64,000 bases of DNA from CAWJLS01 sp963843755 (lineage in GTDB: Bacteria > Acidobacteriota > Thermoanaerobaculia > Multivoradales > DATKCC01): the NCBI GenBank assembly GCA_963843755.1, contig CAWJLS010000002.1:558001-622000 (forward strand), read 5' to 3'. Every line of letters begins with the position of its first letter. The first letter of the stretch is position 1. The translations under genes were made by a program, and so were the position numbers. Below the pieces are notes generated by a model, which saw nothing but the letters and a program-made list of their open reading frames with translations, did no database searches and was not told where the DNA came from. This document shows positions 1 to 9,403 of this stretch, in pieces.

Positions 1-2832
1 GCGCCGAGGGAAGGGCAGGGCCTCGAACGGGATGAAATGGAGGGAGCCGTCGGCCACGACGACCAGCCGCTGGGGAGCGTGGTCGTCGTCGGGTCGTGAC
101 GCGAGCAGGCCGGCGACCGGCCCGAGCAGCGCGTCGGAGAGGTCCGCCGCCAGGCGCCGTTGCTCCGGGCGGAGCGCCGGATCGAACCGGCTCAGATCGG
201 CATGAAGCCTCCGGGCGAGATCCTCGATCCGTGCCCGGGGCGGCAGCTCGGCGCTCTCGAACCGGTCCGCTCCCAGCACCCAGAGGAAGCTCCGCTCCTC
301 GCCGAGCTGGTAGGAGAGGATCAGGGTCCGGTCGTCGAGCAGGGCGCGGGCCGTCGCGGGATCGACCGGCTGGGGCACGGCGAGGTCGCCGTAGCTCGGG
401 TTGGCGCGCCGGATCTCTGCCTCGACCAGGTCGAGGGCGCGCAGGATCTCTTCGGTCGAGCGGCGGTCGTCGTCCTGGCGCCGCTGCCCGGCGGAGGCCT
501 CGGCCGTCACCCGAAGCTGGCGGAGCAGCCGTCGCCGGCGGTCGGTCAGCTTCGCCACCTGCGCTGCTTTCGCCTCCTCAGATTGCGCCGGGGAAGGCGA
601 AGATGTCGAGCCGGCCGAGCGGGTGGTGGCCGCGGCCGGCCCCGCCAGGACGCCGGCCCGGGAGATCACGTCGAGCAGGGTCCGCGCGCGGGCGCGCTCG
701 GCGGCGACGAAGGCGCGCTCCGCCCACGGGCCGTCCGACCGATCTCGAGAATGGCGCCGGTGCTCGGCCATGAGCAGCTCGACCTCGAGCTGGTAGAGGT
801 CGTGGCGCCGGCTGCCGAAAGTCGTCTCGAGATCGGTCGACTCGATCTGGCCGCGCAGGCGCTCGACCAGGGCGACTCCGTCGGCGGCGTGCCGGCGTGC
901 CGCCTCCAGGCGTCCGGCCCGGTCCTCGGCGTGGGCCAGCGTGCTGAGGACGTTCATCTCGACAGGGGCCCGACCGGCGTCCCGCGCCAGGGTGAGCGCC
1001 CGTTCGAGCGCCGGGATCGCACGGTCCGTGCTCCCCAGGAGAGACAGGGCGTCGCCGGTCGTCGCCAGGCAGAGAGCCTCGCCCGTCGCGTCCCCCAGCT
1101 CGTGGAACGCGGCGGCGGCCGCCCGGAGCGGCTCGAGGGCGCCCCGGGGATCGCCGCGCCGGATTCGCAGGCGCCCGACCTGGCGCAGGGTCACCGCCTC
1201 CTGCTGCCGGTCACCGGTGGCCCGGGCGAGCTCCAGGGCCTGCCGGTAGAGGTCGACGGCACGGTCGAGGGCCTGCGGGGAGTCGTCACCGGCGGCGGCC
1301 TCGCGGGAGGCGAGGAGGCCGAGACTGGTCAGGGTCGAGGCCTCGCCCCGGCGGTCGCCGACCTCGCGCCAGAGGGGCAGCGCCTGCTCCAGGCTGAGGC
1401 GGGACTTGGCGAGGTCTCCCACGTAGCCGTAGAGCAGCCCCAAGTTGTTGAGCACCCGCGCCTGCCAGCGCCGGTCGTCGAGGGCGCGGAAGACGTCGAG
1501 CGCCTGGCTGTAGCGGGCCAGCGCCTCCGAGATCTCGCCCAGGCGGCGGTGGAGGACCCCCAGGTTGTTGAGCACCCGGGCCTCCCCCTGGCGGTCGCCC
1601 ACCTGGCGGACGAGATCGAGGGCTCGCCGGTAGTCGTCGAGGGCGTCCTGGGGATGGCCGAGGATGTCGTGGACCCGGCCGGTGTTCGACGTGGCGGTCG
1701 CCTCGAGCGCCAGCGCCCGGACGGCGTGAAGGCGCGCGATCGCCCCCTGGTAGCAGGCCAGGCCGGCGCGCAGGTCGCCGGCGTCGAGGTCCATCAGGCA
1801 GAGGTTGGCCGAGGAGACGGCGGCACCGTAGGCGTCGTGGCTCGACTCCTGGAGAGCGCGCGCCTGCGTGAAGCTCGTTCGTGCCGCCTGCCGGTCGCCG
1901 GAGAGCCAGGACGAGAGGCCGACCTCGTTCCACGCGGCCGCCTCCCAGGTCGCGGCGCCGAGGGCGTTCCACCGCTCGCGAGCCTCCTTTCCGGTGACCA
2001 GAGCGCGGGGCACGTCGTCCACCAGCCGGGAGAGCACCGCGACCGCGTAGAGCGCTTCGGCCTCGCGGCGGGCCTCCCTCCCCACCCCCAGTGGAGCCCT
2101 TCGGGGAGCCCCGCCCGCGGCGTGCCACAGCTCCGCCGCCCGGGCGAAGCCGTCGCGGGCCGCCGCCAGGCTCTGCGGATCGCCCCGGTGATAGGCCGCA
2201 GCGGCCTCGGACTCCAGCCGCTCGGCCCGGTTCGTGCTCGGACCCCCCGCCCGGCCCTCGATCACGCCCTGGCCCAGGGTGGCCGGAGTGGCCGGGGGGC
2301 CCGGGGTAGCCGAGGAGCCCGACGAAATCGACGAGATCGGGCCGGGCAGGGCCCGGAGCGAGACGAGGCAGCTTCCCTCGGGCGCCCCCGGCTCGCGGGC
2401 GACGATCCGCAGCCGGTCGGCCGTGCGGCCTGCCCGGGCGCCGTCTCCCAGGCCGGGACCGATCCACAGCCGCTCGGTCCCCATGCGGTCGAACGGCCGA
2501 TCCACCGCGGTCCGCGTCGTCCCGTCCGGTCCGACCAGCTCGAGCACCACGTCGACCCCCCGCTGCACCGCCTCGACCAGGTAGGCAGTGCCGTCCTCCG
2601 GCGGGTCGTCGGGGAGGTCGAGCGCCAGCACCACCGCCTCGCCGGCCTGGAGCGTCACCGTCCGCTCCTCCCCCGGCGCGAGCGTCTCCGCCCGCGGCCG
2701 CTGGACCGACCACCACCAGGCGCCCGCGGCCGCGAGCGCCGCCGCCGCGGCCAGGGCGGCCAGGGCGACCGCGGCGCGCCGGAGTCGATCCCGGCGGCCG
2801 GTCAGCGAAAGGTTGCGTGGCAGGCTCGGCAT
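1..2832 (-). CDS. TPR-repeat CHAT-domain protein, 3' end outside window
   Basis: The minus frame stays open from the ATG at 2832 to the window edge, giving 944 residues without a stop. A membrane helix lies at about residues 17-40 (Ala/Leu-rich, then WWW), so it is probably anchored with a periplasmic or cytoplasmic bulk domain. Residues about 210-640 are helical TPR-like repeats, visible as recurring NNLG, YRRAL and YSQAL patterns. From about 710 (RARTLLDVIS) a CHAT caspase-like domain begins, and LHFIPFEAL near residue 930 is typical of it. The catalytic His/Cys region lies mostly beyond the window. An upstream ATG runs into a stop after four codons, which fixes the start. Such proteins act as peptidase or scaffold modules; the substrate is unknown. 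Confidence 0.8.
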   Translation of the reverse strand, partial: MPSLPRNLSLTGRRDRLRRAAVALAALAAAAALAAAGAWWWSVQRPRAETLAPGEERTVTLQAGEAVVLALDLPDDPPEDGTAYLVEAVQRGVDVVLELVGPDGTTRTAVDRPFDRMGTERLWIGPGLGDGARAGRTADRLRIVAREPGAPEGSCLVSLRALPGPISSISSGSSATPGPPATPATLGQGVIEGRAGGPSTNRAERLESEAAAAYHRGDPQSLAAARDGFARAAELWHAAGGAPRRAPLGVGREARREAEALYAVAVLSRLVDDVPRALVTGKEARERWNALGAATWEAAAWNEVGLSSWLSGDRQAARTSFTQARALQESSHDAYGAAVSSANLCLMDLDAGDLRAGLACYQGAIARLHAVRALALEATATSNTGRVHDILGHPQDALDDYRRALDLVRQVGDRQGEARVLNNLGVLHRRLGEISEALARYSQALDVFRALDDRRWQARVLNNLGLLYGYVGDLAKSRLSLEQALPLWREVGDRRGEASTLTSLGLLASREAAAGDDSPQALDRAVDLYRQALELARATGDRQQEAVTLRQVGRLRIRRGDPRGALEPLRAAAAAFHELGDATGEALCLATTGDALSLLGSTDRAIPALERALTLARDAGRAPVEMNVLSTLAHAEDRAGRLEAARRHAADGVALVERLRGQIESTDLETTFGSRRHDLYQLEVELLMAEHRRHSRDRSDGPWAERAFVAAERARARTLLDVISRAGVLAGPAAATTRSAGSTSSPSPAQSEEAKAAQVAKLTDRRRRLLRQLRVTAEASAGQRRQDDDRRSTEEILRALDLVEAEIRRANPSYGDLAVPQPVDPATARALLDDRTLILSYQLGEERSFLWVLGADRFESAELPPRARIEDLARRLHADLSRFDPALRPEQRRLAADLSDALLGPVAGLLASRPDDDHAPQRLVVVADGSLHFIPFEALPFPRR

Positions 2833-3072
2833 CAGGGAGAAGACATCTGTTCAGCGATCTCCGGAGTCTTTCACGGGTGATCGGCGGCCGAGCCGGCGGC
2901 GTGGAGAAGACGTTGCGAGCGGGGAACCGGAGGAGGTGTGTCCGTCGCATGGTGCAAAGCACAGGTCCCAGGGCCACTGTCGACGCCCTGGACGGGCTTC
3001 CAACGAGCCGGAATCCTTCCCGAGCTCCGTGACAGGTCGCGCTCTCGGAGAAGGGTCCCGAGGAGCCGTGGC

Positions 3073-6000
3073 ATGGACACGCAAGAACGCACCCGGTCGA
3101 TCCTCCCGATCTCGGCGGTGATCCTGATCATGGGAGTTGGCGGATATCTCCTCTACGAACAGCCGTTCGTCAGTCTGCGGCCGGATCCGGAGGTGTCCTA
3201 TCGTCGTCAGATGCCGGGGCTCGAGGACGTGGAGACCCGCTTGTGGGAAGACCCGTTCAAAGCGGTCGCGTTCGAGAGAGCTCAGGGCTCGTCGGGAGCG
3301 CCGCAGACGGCGGGGCTCACGGTCGAATCGACGGGGGTGCCGGATCACCACTCGATCACGGCTCTGGCGGCCGAGGTCCGCCGAAAGCTCGACGCCTCCT
3401 CGGCGCGGTCCGGGACGGTCACCGGCGCAATGAAGACCCGCGGCTCGTTGGTGGTGATGCCGGCCATGGTCCCGGGCGAACCTTACGTCGAGCAGGGGGA
3501 GAATCGCCGCAGGATTCGCGTGGCGGTGGTCTCCGGCCTCGCGGCAGCGGGTTACGTACCGACCGACGGCGATTCGATCGGCTACGTTCGCTTCACTTGC
3601 TCTCCGTGTCGGAAGGGCCAGAACAGCGGGGGGGCGACCTCCGACACGACAGCGGTCCCTTTCGAATGGTTCGAACGCGATCCGCTCCGTCCGATCGGCC
3701 AGCGGGGCCGGGCCGAGTCCGTCCTGATCCTGTGGCTCGACGAGGGGGCGTTCCGGGACGATCCCCTCCGGCAGATCGACCGCCTCTTGCAGGCCGTCTT
3801 CCCGGAGACGGGCGGTCCGCTGGCCGGTGGAGGCCTGATCCGTGTCGCCGGTTCTCGGGGGTCCGAGACCCTGGCCGGGGTCGATCTGCGGCTGCTCGGC
3901 CCCGCCACTTCCGGCGAGCTGCGGCGCATCGTCGAGAAGGCGAGCGCCCCGGGCTCGTGCTCCGGCGCGGCAACTGGTCCGTGGGATGCCGGTCGCGTCG
4001 AGCCCCGGCTGCTGCCCGAGACCGGGAGGCAGGCCGTCGAAGCGTCGCGAAGTTTCCTGGACCGCCTCGAGATCTTCTCGTCCCGGGCCACTGCCACGTC
4101 GAGCCTGCTCCTGGCGGGGGCCCAGGAGATCCATAGCGGCGAGACCGACGACCTGGCTCTGCGCCGGATCATCAAGGAGGGATACGGCGCCACCTTCATC
4201 TCGACCGTCGCGACCGACGACCGCATCATCTGGGCCCTGGTCCGGGAGCTCGAGCGGCGGGGTGTCGACTTGTGCAGCCAGAACGGCAAGGCCCACGTCG
4301 CCCTCCTCGGCGAATGGGACACCTTCTACGGCCGGGCGCTTCCCTTGGTGTTCGAGGCCGCGGTGGAGACCTGTCGGGCGAAGGGCGACTTTCGGGCGCT
4401 GCTGCCGACCATCCGGGCTCGGTTGGGCGACCTGCCGAGCCCTGCCAAGATCCACCGCTTCACCTACCTCCGCGGGCTGGACGGCTCCCTCCCCGGCGGT
4501 CTGCGGACGGCCGATCTCCAGGGCACGACCCGGTCGGAGGACCGGAACGAGGCGCAACCCCTGTCCGATCGGCTCAGGGGGGCGGTGTTCGACCGATTGG
4601 TCAGCCACGGTGGGCTGGAGCGGGCGGCGGGCCCGAGGCGCTACGACTACATGCGCCGGGTCGCGCAGCAGCTCAGCGATCTCGAGGACAAGCTCAGCGG
4701 CCACGGCGAGCGCATCCAGGCGATCGGAGTGGTGGGCTCGGACGTCTATGACAAGCTGCTGGTGCTCCAGGCCTTACGCCGCCGCTTTCCCGATGCTCAG
4801 TTCTTCACCACCGATCTCGACGCCCGGCTGTTCCATCCCGAGGACTACAGTTGGAACCGGAACCTGATCGTCGGATCGACCTACGGCCTGGAGCTCGGCA
4901 CCGAATTTCAGGAGTACGCGCCGCCGTTCCGTGACGCCTACCAGACGGCGACCTTCTTCGCGGTCCAGGCGGCGCTCGCCGACGCCGGGGGAGATCCGGC
5001 GGACGCGGACGAGCGCCGGCGCCATCTGCTCTCCGCCCGGCGGGCGGCCGACGGACTCGGCCCCCATCTCTGGACCGAGCCGCGGATCTTCGAGGTCGCC
5101 CGGAGCGGGGCCTACGACGTGACGCCTCCGGAGCAGGCGCTCGCGATCCCGAGCCTGACCATTCAGCAGGTCCGAACCGCTCTGGCTCCGCTCTACTCCG
5201 AGCAGCGCAGGGCGCTCCCTCACGCCTCGACGATGAAGAACCTCGCCAAGCTGGGGGTGCTGACCTTCCTGCTCATGGTCCCGGTCTTCCCGCGCCTGCG
5301 GGCCTACGCCATCGAACGCTGGGGAGAGAGCGACCGGTACGCGGCGCGGGCCATGATCGCTACCGACCTCTACCTCGTGCTCGCTGCGGCGGCCGCAGCG
5401 TTCCTGATCCACGCCGTCCTCCGCGGCGGGCTGCTCCGGGGCGGCGAGCCGTTCGAGCTGGCCGAAGGGATCAGCGTCTGGCCGACGGAGATCCTGCGGG
5501 CGCTCTCAGCGCTTCTGAGTGTAGGTCTCATCGTGCGGGCGGCCGTGCTCATCGAGGAGAGCGACCGGGAGCTGACCGGCCGTTACGTGCTCCGGCCCGA
5601 CCCCTTCGAGCCGCGGCCGCTCACCTTCTGGGACGGCTGGTGGCAGGGGCGGAGACAGGCTCGGCAGAACCGGCGTAGCCAGCGGGCGGCGGTGGCGCGG
5701 GCTGGGTTGGGCGAGGGGAACAGGAGCGAGATACCGACCCACTTCAGCATCTTGAAAGCCGTCTGGAACTGGCTCCGGGACCTGGCGGCCTTCTGGTGGT
5801 CCGAGCGCCGGAGGATCAGCATCAACGAGTGGCGCCGAGAGACCCGGAACGCGCAACCCGTACCGGCTGATGCGGTCTGGAGCGGCTACCTGTACCGGGG
5901 AAGGTTCAGTCACCGCCTGACTCGGTTCGTGCCGGTCGCGGTCGTCTACTGGCTGCTCGCAGGGACTATCGTCAACCAGTTCGGGCGCCCGTTCAAGCCG

Positions 6001-6735
6001 ATCCGAGGGATCTTGGCCGTGGAGACGGACCGACAGGTGTTGCTCGCTTCCGTCTTCGCGATCATCGGCCTGACCTTCTTCGTCGTCGATGCGAGCCGGC
6101 TGTGCGAGACCTTCCTCGAGCGGCTGAGCGCCCACGCTACCCAGTGGCCGAACGAGGCGCTGGCGCGGATCGCGGTGCGCCGGTCACTGGTCGTCGAAGA
6201 AGACGCCAGCGACCTCCTGGACGCCCAGTTGATCGCCGACCGGACCGAGGTGGTGGGCAAGCTGATCGTTTACCCGTTTTTCGTCCTGGCGATCCTCATG
6301 ATCGCCCGGGTCGGATTCTTCGACCACTGGCACTGGCCCCTCTCCCTGGTGATCATCTTCGGCATCATGTCGTCATACGCCCTGGCCTGTGCCGTGATCA
6401 TGCGTCGGGCCGGGGAGAACGCACGCCAGAAGATCCTGGAACGCCTTCAGGAGAAGCTTTCCCAGGCGCACGCCGGCCATGTCCAGGAGCGCCGGGAAGG
6501 GGACGGCGGGACGGAGGCTGCGAGCGACGAGAGCATGCTGGGCGAACAACAGGCGGAGGAGCGTCGGCGGGTTCGGGTCGACCAGATCCGGCTCCTGATC
6601 GAAGAGGTCAAGGGGTTGCAGCGAGGCGCGTTCGCCCCTTGGTCCCGGCATCCGATTGTCAAGGCGGTGCTGCTGCCCTTCGGCGGTCTCGGAGCGGTGC
6701 TGTTGCTGGACATGATGGGCTCGATCGGGCTCTGA
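3073..6735 (+). CDS. Large polytopic membrane protein with periplasmic-binding-like region, function unknown
   Basis: The product has 1220 residues. The start at ATG 3073 is chosen because AGGAG lies 8-9 nt upstream and it places a membrane helix at residues 11-31. A long presumably extracytoplasmic region follows (about 32-715). Within it, about 550-610 (GVVGSDVYDKLLVLQALRRR, FFTTDLDARLFHP) resembles the second lobe of type I periplasmic-binding or receptor ligand-binding domains. After residue 720 there are about seven more hydrophobic segments with charged cytoplasmic stretches, and a Glu/Arg-rich helical stretch near 1140-1190. It is divergent from the TPR-CHAT gene with 240 bp between them. 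I do not recognise a named family. A membrane sensor is a guess. Confidence 0.75.
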   Translation: MDTQERTRSILPISAVILIMGVGGYLLYEQPFVSLRPDPEVSYRRQMPGLEDVETRLWEDPFKAVAFERAQGSSGAPQTAGLTVESTGVPDHHSITALAAEVRRKLDASSARSGTVTGAMKTRGSLVVMPAMVPGEPYVEQGENRRRIRVAVVSGLAAAGYVPTDGDSIGYVRFTCSPCRKGQNSGGATSDTTAVPFEWFERDPLRPIGQRGRAESVLILWLDEGAFRDDPLRQIDRLLQAVFPETGGPLAGGGLIRVAGSRGSETLAGVDLRLLGPATSGELRRIVEKASAPGSCSGAATGPWDAGRVEPRLLPETGRQAVEASRSFLDRLEIFSSRATATSSLLLAGAQEIHSGETDDLALRRIIKEGYGATFISTVATDDRIIWALVRELERRGVDLCSQNGKAHVALLGEWDTFYGRALPLVFEAAVETCRAKGDFRALLPTIRARLGDLPSPAKIHRFTYLRGLDGSLPGGLRTADLQGTTRSEDRNEAQPLSDRLRGAVFDRLVSHGGLERAAGPRRYDYMRRVAQQLSDLEDKLSGHGERIQAIGVVGSDVYDKLLVLQALRRRFPDAQFFTTDLDARLFHPEDYSWNRNLIVGSTYGLELGTEFQEYAPPFRDAYQTATFFAVQAALADAGGDPADADERRRHLLSARRAADGLGPHLWTEPRIFEVARSGAYDVTPPEQALAIPSLTIQQVRTALAPLYSEQRRALPHASTMKNLAKLGVLTFLLMVPVFPRLRAYAIERWGESDRYAARAMIATDLYLVLAAAAAAFLIHAVLRGGLLRGGEPFELAEGISVWPTEILRALSALLSVGLIVRAAVLIEESDRELTGRYVLRPDPFEPRPLTFWDGWWQGRRQARQNRRSQRAAVARAGLGEGNRSEIPTHFSILKAVWNWLRDLAAFWWSERRRISINEWRRETRNAQPVPADAVWSGYLYRGRFSHRLTRFVPVAVVYWLLAGTIVNQFGRPFKPIRGILAVETDRQVLLASVFAIIGLTFFVVDASRLCETFLERLSAHATQWPNEALARIAVRRSLVVEEDASDLLDAQLIADRTEVVGKLIVYPFFVLAILMIARVGFFDHWHWPLSLVIIFGIMSSYALACAVIMRRAGENARQKILERLQEKLSQAHAGHVQERREGDGGTEAASDESMLGEQQAEERRRVRVDQIRLLIEEVKGLQRGAFAPWSRHPIVKAVLLPFGGLGAVLLLDMMGSIGL

Positions 6736-6827
6736 GCGGAGCGGGGAGGGACGCTGCCTGTGCTAGCTTCGCCTGGAACGCTTCCGGAAGAACCCGCGAG
6801 TCTCCCCCGAGCCCGAGATGACCGCCG

Positions 6828-8306
6828 ATGCCCACCGATGACCGCCAGCTCCTGCGCCGCGTGCCCCAGGTCGACCGCCTGCTGGCGGCGGCGGCGCTGG
6901 CGCCGTTGCTCGCGGAGGACCCGCGGCCGGTGGTGCTGTCGGAGCTGCGCGGGCTGCTCGACGATCTGCGCCGGGAGATCCGGCGTGGGGAGGCGGGCGA
7001 GGATGCCTTGGGCGAGGAGGCGATCGCGCTACGCCTGGGCCGGCGCCTGGCGCGGCGGCGGCGGCCGGTTTATCGCCGGGTGATCAACGCCACCGGCGTC
7101 ATCCTCCACACCGGCCTGGGCCGGGCGGTGCTGGCGCCCGAGGTGGCGGACGCCGTGGGGGCGCTGGCGCGGGGACCCCAGCGGCTGGAGATCGAGCTCG
7201 ACTCCGGCGAGCGGGGCGGCCGGGATCGGGGTTGCGCGGAGCTGCTCTGCCGGCTGACCGGCGCCGAGGCGGCGACGGTGGTGAACAACAACGCCGCGGC
7301 CACGCTGCTGATCCTGGCAGCCCTCGCCCGCGGCCGCAGGGTGATCCTCTCCCGCGGCGAGATGGTGGAGATCGGCGGCTCCTACCGCATTCCGGACGTG
7401 ATGGAGGAGAGCGGCGCGGTCCTCCACGGGGTCGGCACGACCAATCGGACCCACCTGCGGGACTACGAGCGAGCGATTGCCGGGAGCGGTCGAGAGGGCG
7501 AGCCGCCGGCGGGGATGCTGCTCAAGGTCCACACGTCGAACTTCCGGGTGGTGGGCTTCACGAACGAGGTGCCCCTGCCGGAGCTGGTCGCCCTCGGCCG
7601 CGACCACGGCCTGCCGGTGGTCCACGACCTGGGCTCCGGCTGCATGGTCGACCTGGCGTCGGTGCTGGCCGGCGGCGCCGGGGGCGGAGGAGTGGGCGAG
7701 ACCCGGGTGCGGGACTCGGTCGCCGCGGGGGCGGACCTGGTCTGCTTCAGCGGCGACAAGCTGCTGGGCGGTCCCCAGGCCGGGCTCATCGTCGGCAAGG
7801 CCGAGGCCGTCGAGCGCTGCCGTCGGCATCCTCTCTTCCGGGCGCTCCGCCCGGGGCGCATGATCTACACGGCGCTCGAGGCGACGCTCCGGATCTACGA
7901 GGCGGGGGAGGAGGAGGCGCTGGCGCGCATCCCGGCGCTCCGCCGGCTGGCCGAGGACGAGGCGGAGCTGCGCAAGCGTGCCCGGCGCTGGTCAAAGCGC
8001 TGGTCGAAACGATGGGCAGATGATGGCGGTCTCGAGATCGAACCGATCCCCTGCGGCTCCCAGGCGGGGAGCGGGTCGCTGCCGGCCCGGGAGATCCCGA
8101 GCTGGGGGCTCCGGGTGGCGATGGCGGGGCGCTCGGCGGAGGCGCTCGCCCGGGAGCTGCGCACCGGCGATCCGGCGATCCTGCCGCGGGTGATGGACGA
8201 CGCGGTGGTCCTCGACCTCAGGACCCTGGACGACGGGGAGCTCGAAGAGATCGGCGAACGGCTGGAGGAGATCGGGCGACGGGGCGGCCTGTTGCGCGCC
8301 CCGTAG
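6828..8306 (+). CDS. selA: L-seryl-tRNA(Sec) selenium transferase
   Basis: SelA is a PLP enzyme that converts Ser-tRNA(Sec) to Sec-tRNA(Sec) using selenophosphate. The 492-residue product has the family motifs NATGVILHTGLGRA (about residues 86-99), NNNAAATLLIL, the HDLGSG stretch, and SGDKLLGGPQAG near residue 311, where the Lys carries PLP. Length is normal. A short repeat RWSKRWSKRW sits near residue 385. No selB, selD or tRNA-Sec gene is in the window, so only part of the pathway is visible. Presence of selA implies that in-frame TGA codons in this genome may encode selenocysteine. Confidence 0.95.
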   Translation: MPTDDRQLLRRVPQVDRLLAAAALAPLLAEDPRPVVLSELRGLLDDLRREIRRGEAGEDALGEEAIALRLGRRLARRRRPVYRRVINATGVILHTGLGRAVLAPEVADAVGALARGPQRLEIELDSGERGGRDRGCAELLCRLTGAEAATVVNNNAAATLLILAALARGRRVILSRGEMVEIGGSYRIPDVMEESGAVLHGVGTTNRTHLRDYERAIAGSGREGEPPAGMLLKVHTSNFRVVGFTNEVPLPELVALGRDHGLPVVHDLGSGCMVDLASVLAGGAGGGGVGETRVRDSVAAGADLVCFSGDKLLGGPQAGLIVGKAEAVERCRRHPLFRALRPGRMIYTALEATLRIYEAGEEEALARIPALRRLAEDEAELRKRARRWSKRWSKRWADDGGLEIEPIPCGSQAGSGSLPAREIPSWGLRVAMAGRSAEALARELRTGDPAILPRVMDDAVVLDLRTLDDGELEEIGERLEEIGRRGGLLRAP

Positions 8307-8339
8307 CCCGAGGTCTCGAACGGTACGTCCTGTCAAGGA

Positions 8340-8360
8340 CGCGGGGTGGTCATCCCCGCG
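8340..8360 (+). terminator. Hairpin downstream of selA
   Basis: CGCGGGG and CCCCGCG form a perfect 7-bp stem with a 7-nt loop, 34 nt after the selA stop. A second 6-bp hairpin (CGTCCT/AGGACG) directly precedes it at 8326-8341. There is no T tract, so termination is an inference. Confidence 0.4.
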
Positions 8361-8376
8361 CGGGGATCAGCGAAAC

Positions 8377-8673
8377 TCAGGGACACCCGCAGTAGGAGAT
8401 GCAAAAGGCCTTGCGTCCGCCCTGACCGACGCAGTCACACCAGCACTCCTGCTGGGCCGTGGTCAGGCAAGCGCCCTGGGCTGCGATGGTGAGGGTGCAG
8501 GAGGCGTAGACGACACCGAACGGGGTGGCTGTCGGCAGGGCCGGCGAAGGCCGTCAGGGTTCGGCGAGGGGCTCTCCCGCGCGGCAGGCGCCTTGACCGT
8601 CGGTGCACGACGCCTGGGAGCTTCCGCGGGAAACGGATCTGGCGCCGCCGACACAAGGGCACAGAAGAGCCAT
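8377..8673 (-). other. Candidate small Cys-rich ORF interrupted by an in-frame TGA
   Basis: The frame runs from ATG 8673 through 39 codons to TGA at 8554-8556, then 58 more codons to TGA at 8377. The second part is rich in Cys (8 of 58: ECWCDC, CISYCGCP) and looks like a secreted Cys-rich peptide. Both halves contain an ASCT...QGAC pattern, which suggests one coding frame. Three explanations fit: selenocysteine or readthrough at the TGA (selA is next door), a decayed gene, or a frameshift in the signal peptide (LTAFAG in one frame continues as PALPTATPFGVVYASC in this one). There is no clear ribosome binding site. Confidence 0.3.
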
Positions 8674-8765
8674 CGCAGGCTTGGACGGGCTTTCCGCCTG
8701 TCACTCCCCGAACCGCGGCGCGAGACGATCCTCAGCCGCTCGTCAGGAAAGGTGTACCTCTCACC

Positions 8766-9251
8766 ATGGACCAGGAACCGAAGGTGAACACGACGCAGCA
8801 GCCCACCCCCGAGGAGCTCCAGCAACTGACCATGGACAGGCAGATGGACGTGCAGGAGCTCTACCGCGCCATGGCGGAGCAGAACAAACCGATCGATCGC
8901 GATGCGTTCGTCGTCGTTCTGGGAGTCATGACCGTGGTGGCGATGCCGGGAGTTCCCAACTCGTCGCTCGTCAGGGTCAAAGTGGCGTTCCCCACGGGCG
9001 ATCGGCACTTCGTAGGACAAGGGACAGGGATCGGCGTTTCGGTCAACCTCTACAGCCTCTTCGGATCCTTCGGCACGACGCCAGCCTCGCAAGAGACCGA
9101 CCAGTTCCAACTCACGATCACGGGTGGGTTCCCATCCTCTGCACTCTTGATCGATTGGTACCAGGGCAAATCAATGCGCGGAACCATGGTGGGAGCAGGC
9201 GGCGGATTCAGCACATTCAACCCCATCGTCGGCAGCGGCCAGTGGGACTGA
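8766..9251 (+). CDS. Hypothetical protein, 161 residues
   Basis: The product has a polar, Gln-rich N-terminus (residues 1-45), then alternating hydrophobic strands and a Gly-rich tail (GAGGGFSTFNP, GSGQWD). No signal peptide or membrane helix is evident. A purine-rich AGGAAAGG lies about 12 nt before the ATG. The C-terminal beta-strand pattern vaguely recalls small beta-barrel surface proteins, but nothing definite supports a function. It stands alone between selA and the oppositely oriented moaD-moaE gene. Confidence 0.6.
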   Translation: MDQEPKVNTTQQPTPEELQQLTMDRQMDVQELYRAMAEQNKPIDRDAFVVVLGVMTVVAMPGVPNSSLVRVKVAFPTGDRHFVGQGTGIGVSVNLYSLFGSFGTTPASQETDQFQLTITGGFPSSALLIDWYQGKSMRGTMVGAGGGFSTFNPIVGSGQWD

Positions 9252-9292
9252 TCCCGTGAAGTCGGGGGACTCGGTCGCACGCGCCACGACCG

Positions 9293-9308
9293 CACCTCGG
9301 CCGAGGTG
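9293..9308. repeat. Perfect 16-bp palindrome
   Basis: CACCTCGGCCGAGGTG equals its own reverse complement. It lies between the convergent 8766-9251 gene and the moaD-moaE fusion, so it may be an operator or a small terminator-like hairpin. Confidence 0.4.
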
Positions 9309-9403
9309 AAGACCGGGAGACACGGCCCTCGTCGCCCTTGCGGTCAGCTCGGTGGATCGTATCGGCGGCGAGGGCCACCTTCTCGGGCGTTCACCAGGAG
9401 CTG

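Noticed and set aside
160..2880. 906-codon plus-strand frame opposite the TPR-CHAT gene
   Set aside because: Composition is that of an antisense shadow in GC-rich DNA; the minus strand encodes clear TPR and CHAT motifs through the same interval.
8766..9251. Resemblance of this protein to small Gly-rich beta-barrel virulence proteins
   Set aside because: Only a vague Gly-rich C-terminal pattern; no signal peptide and no motif strong enough to name a family.
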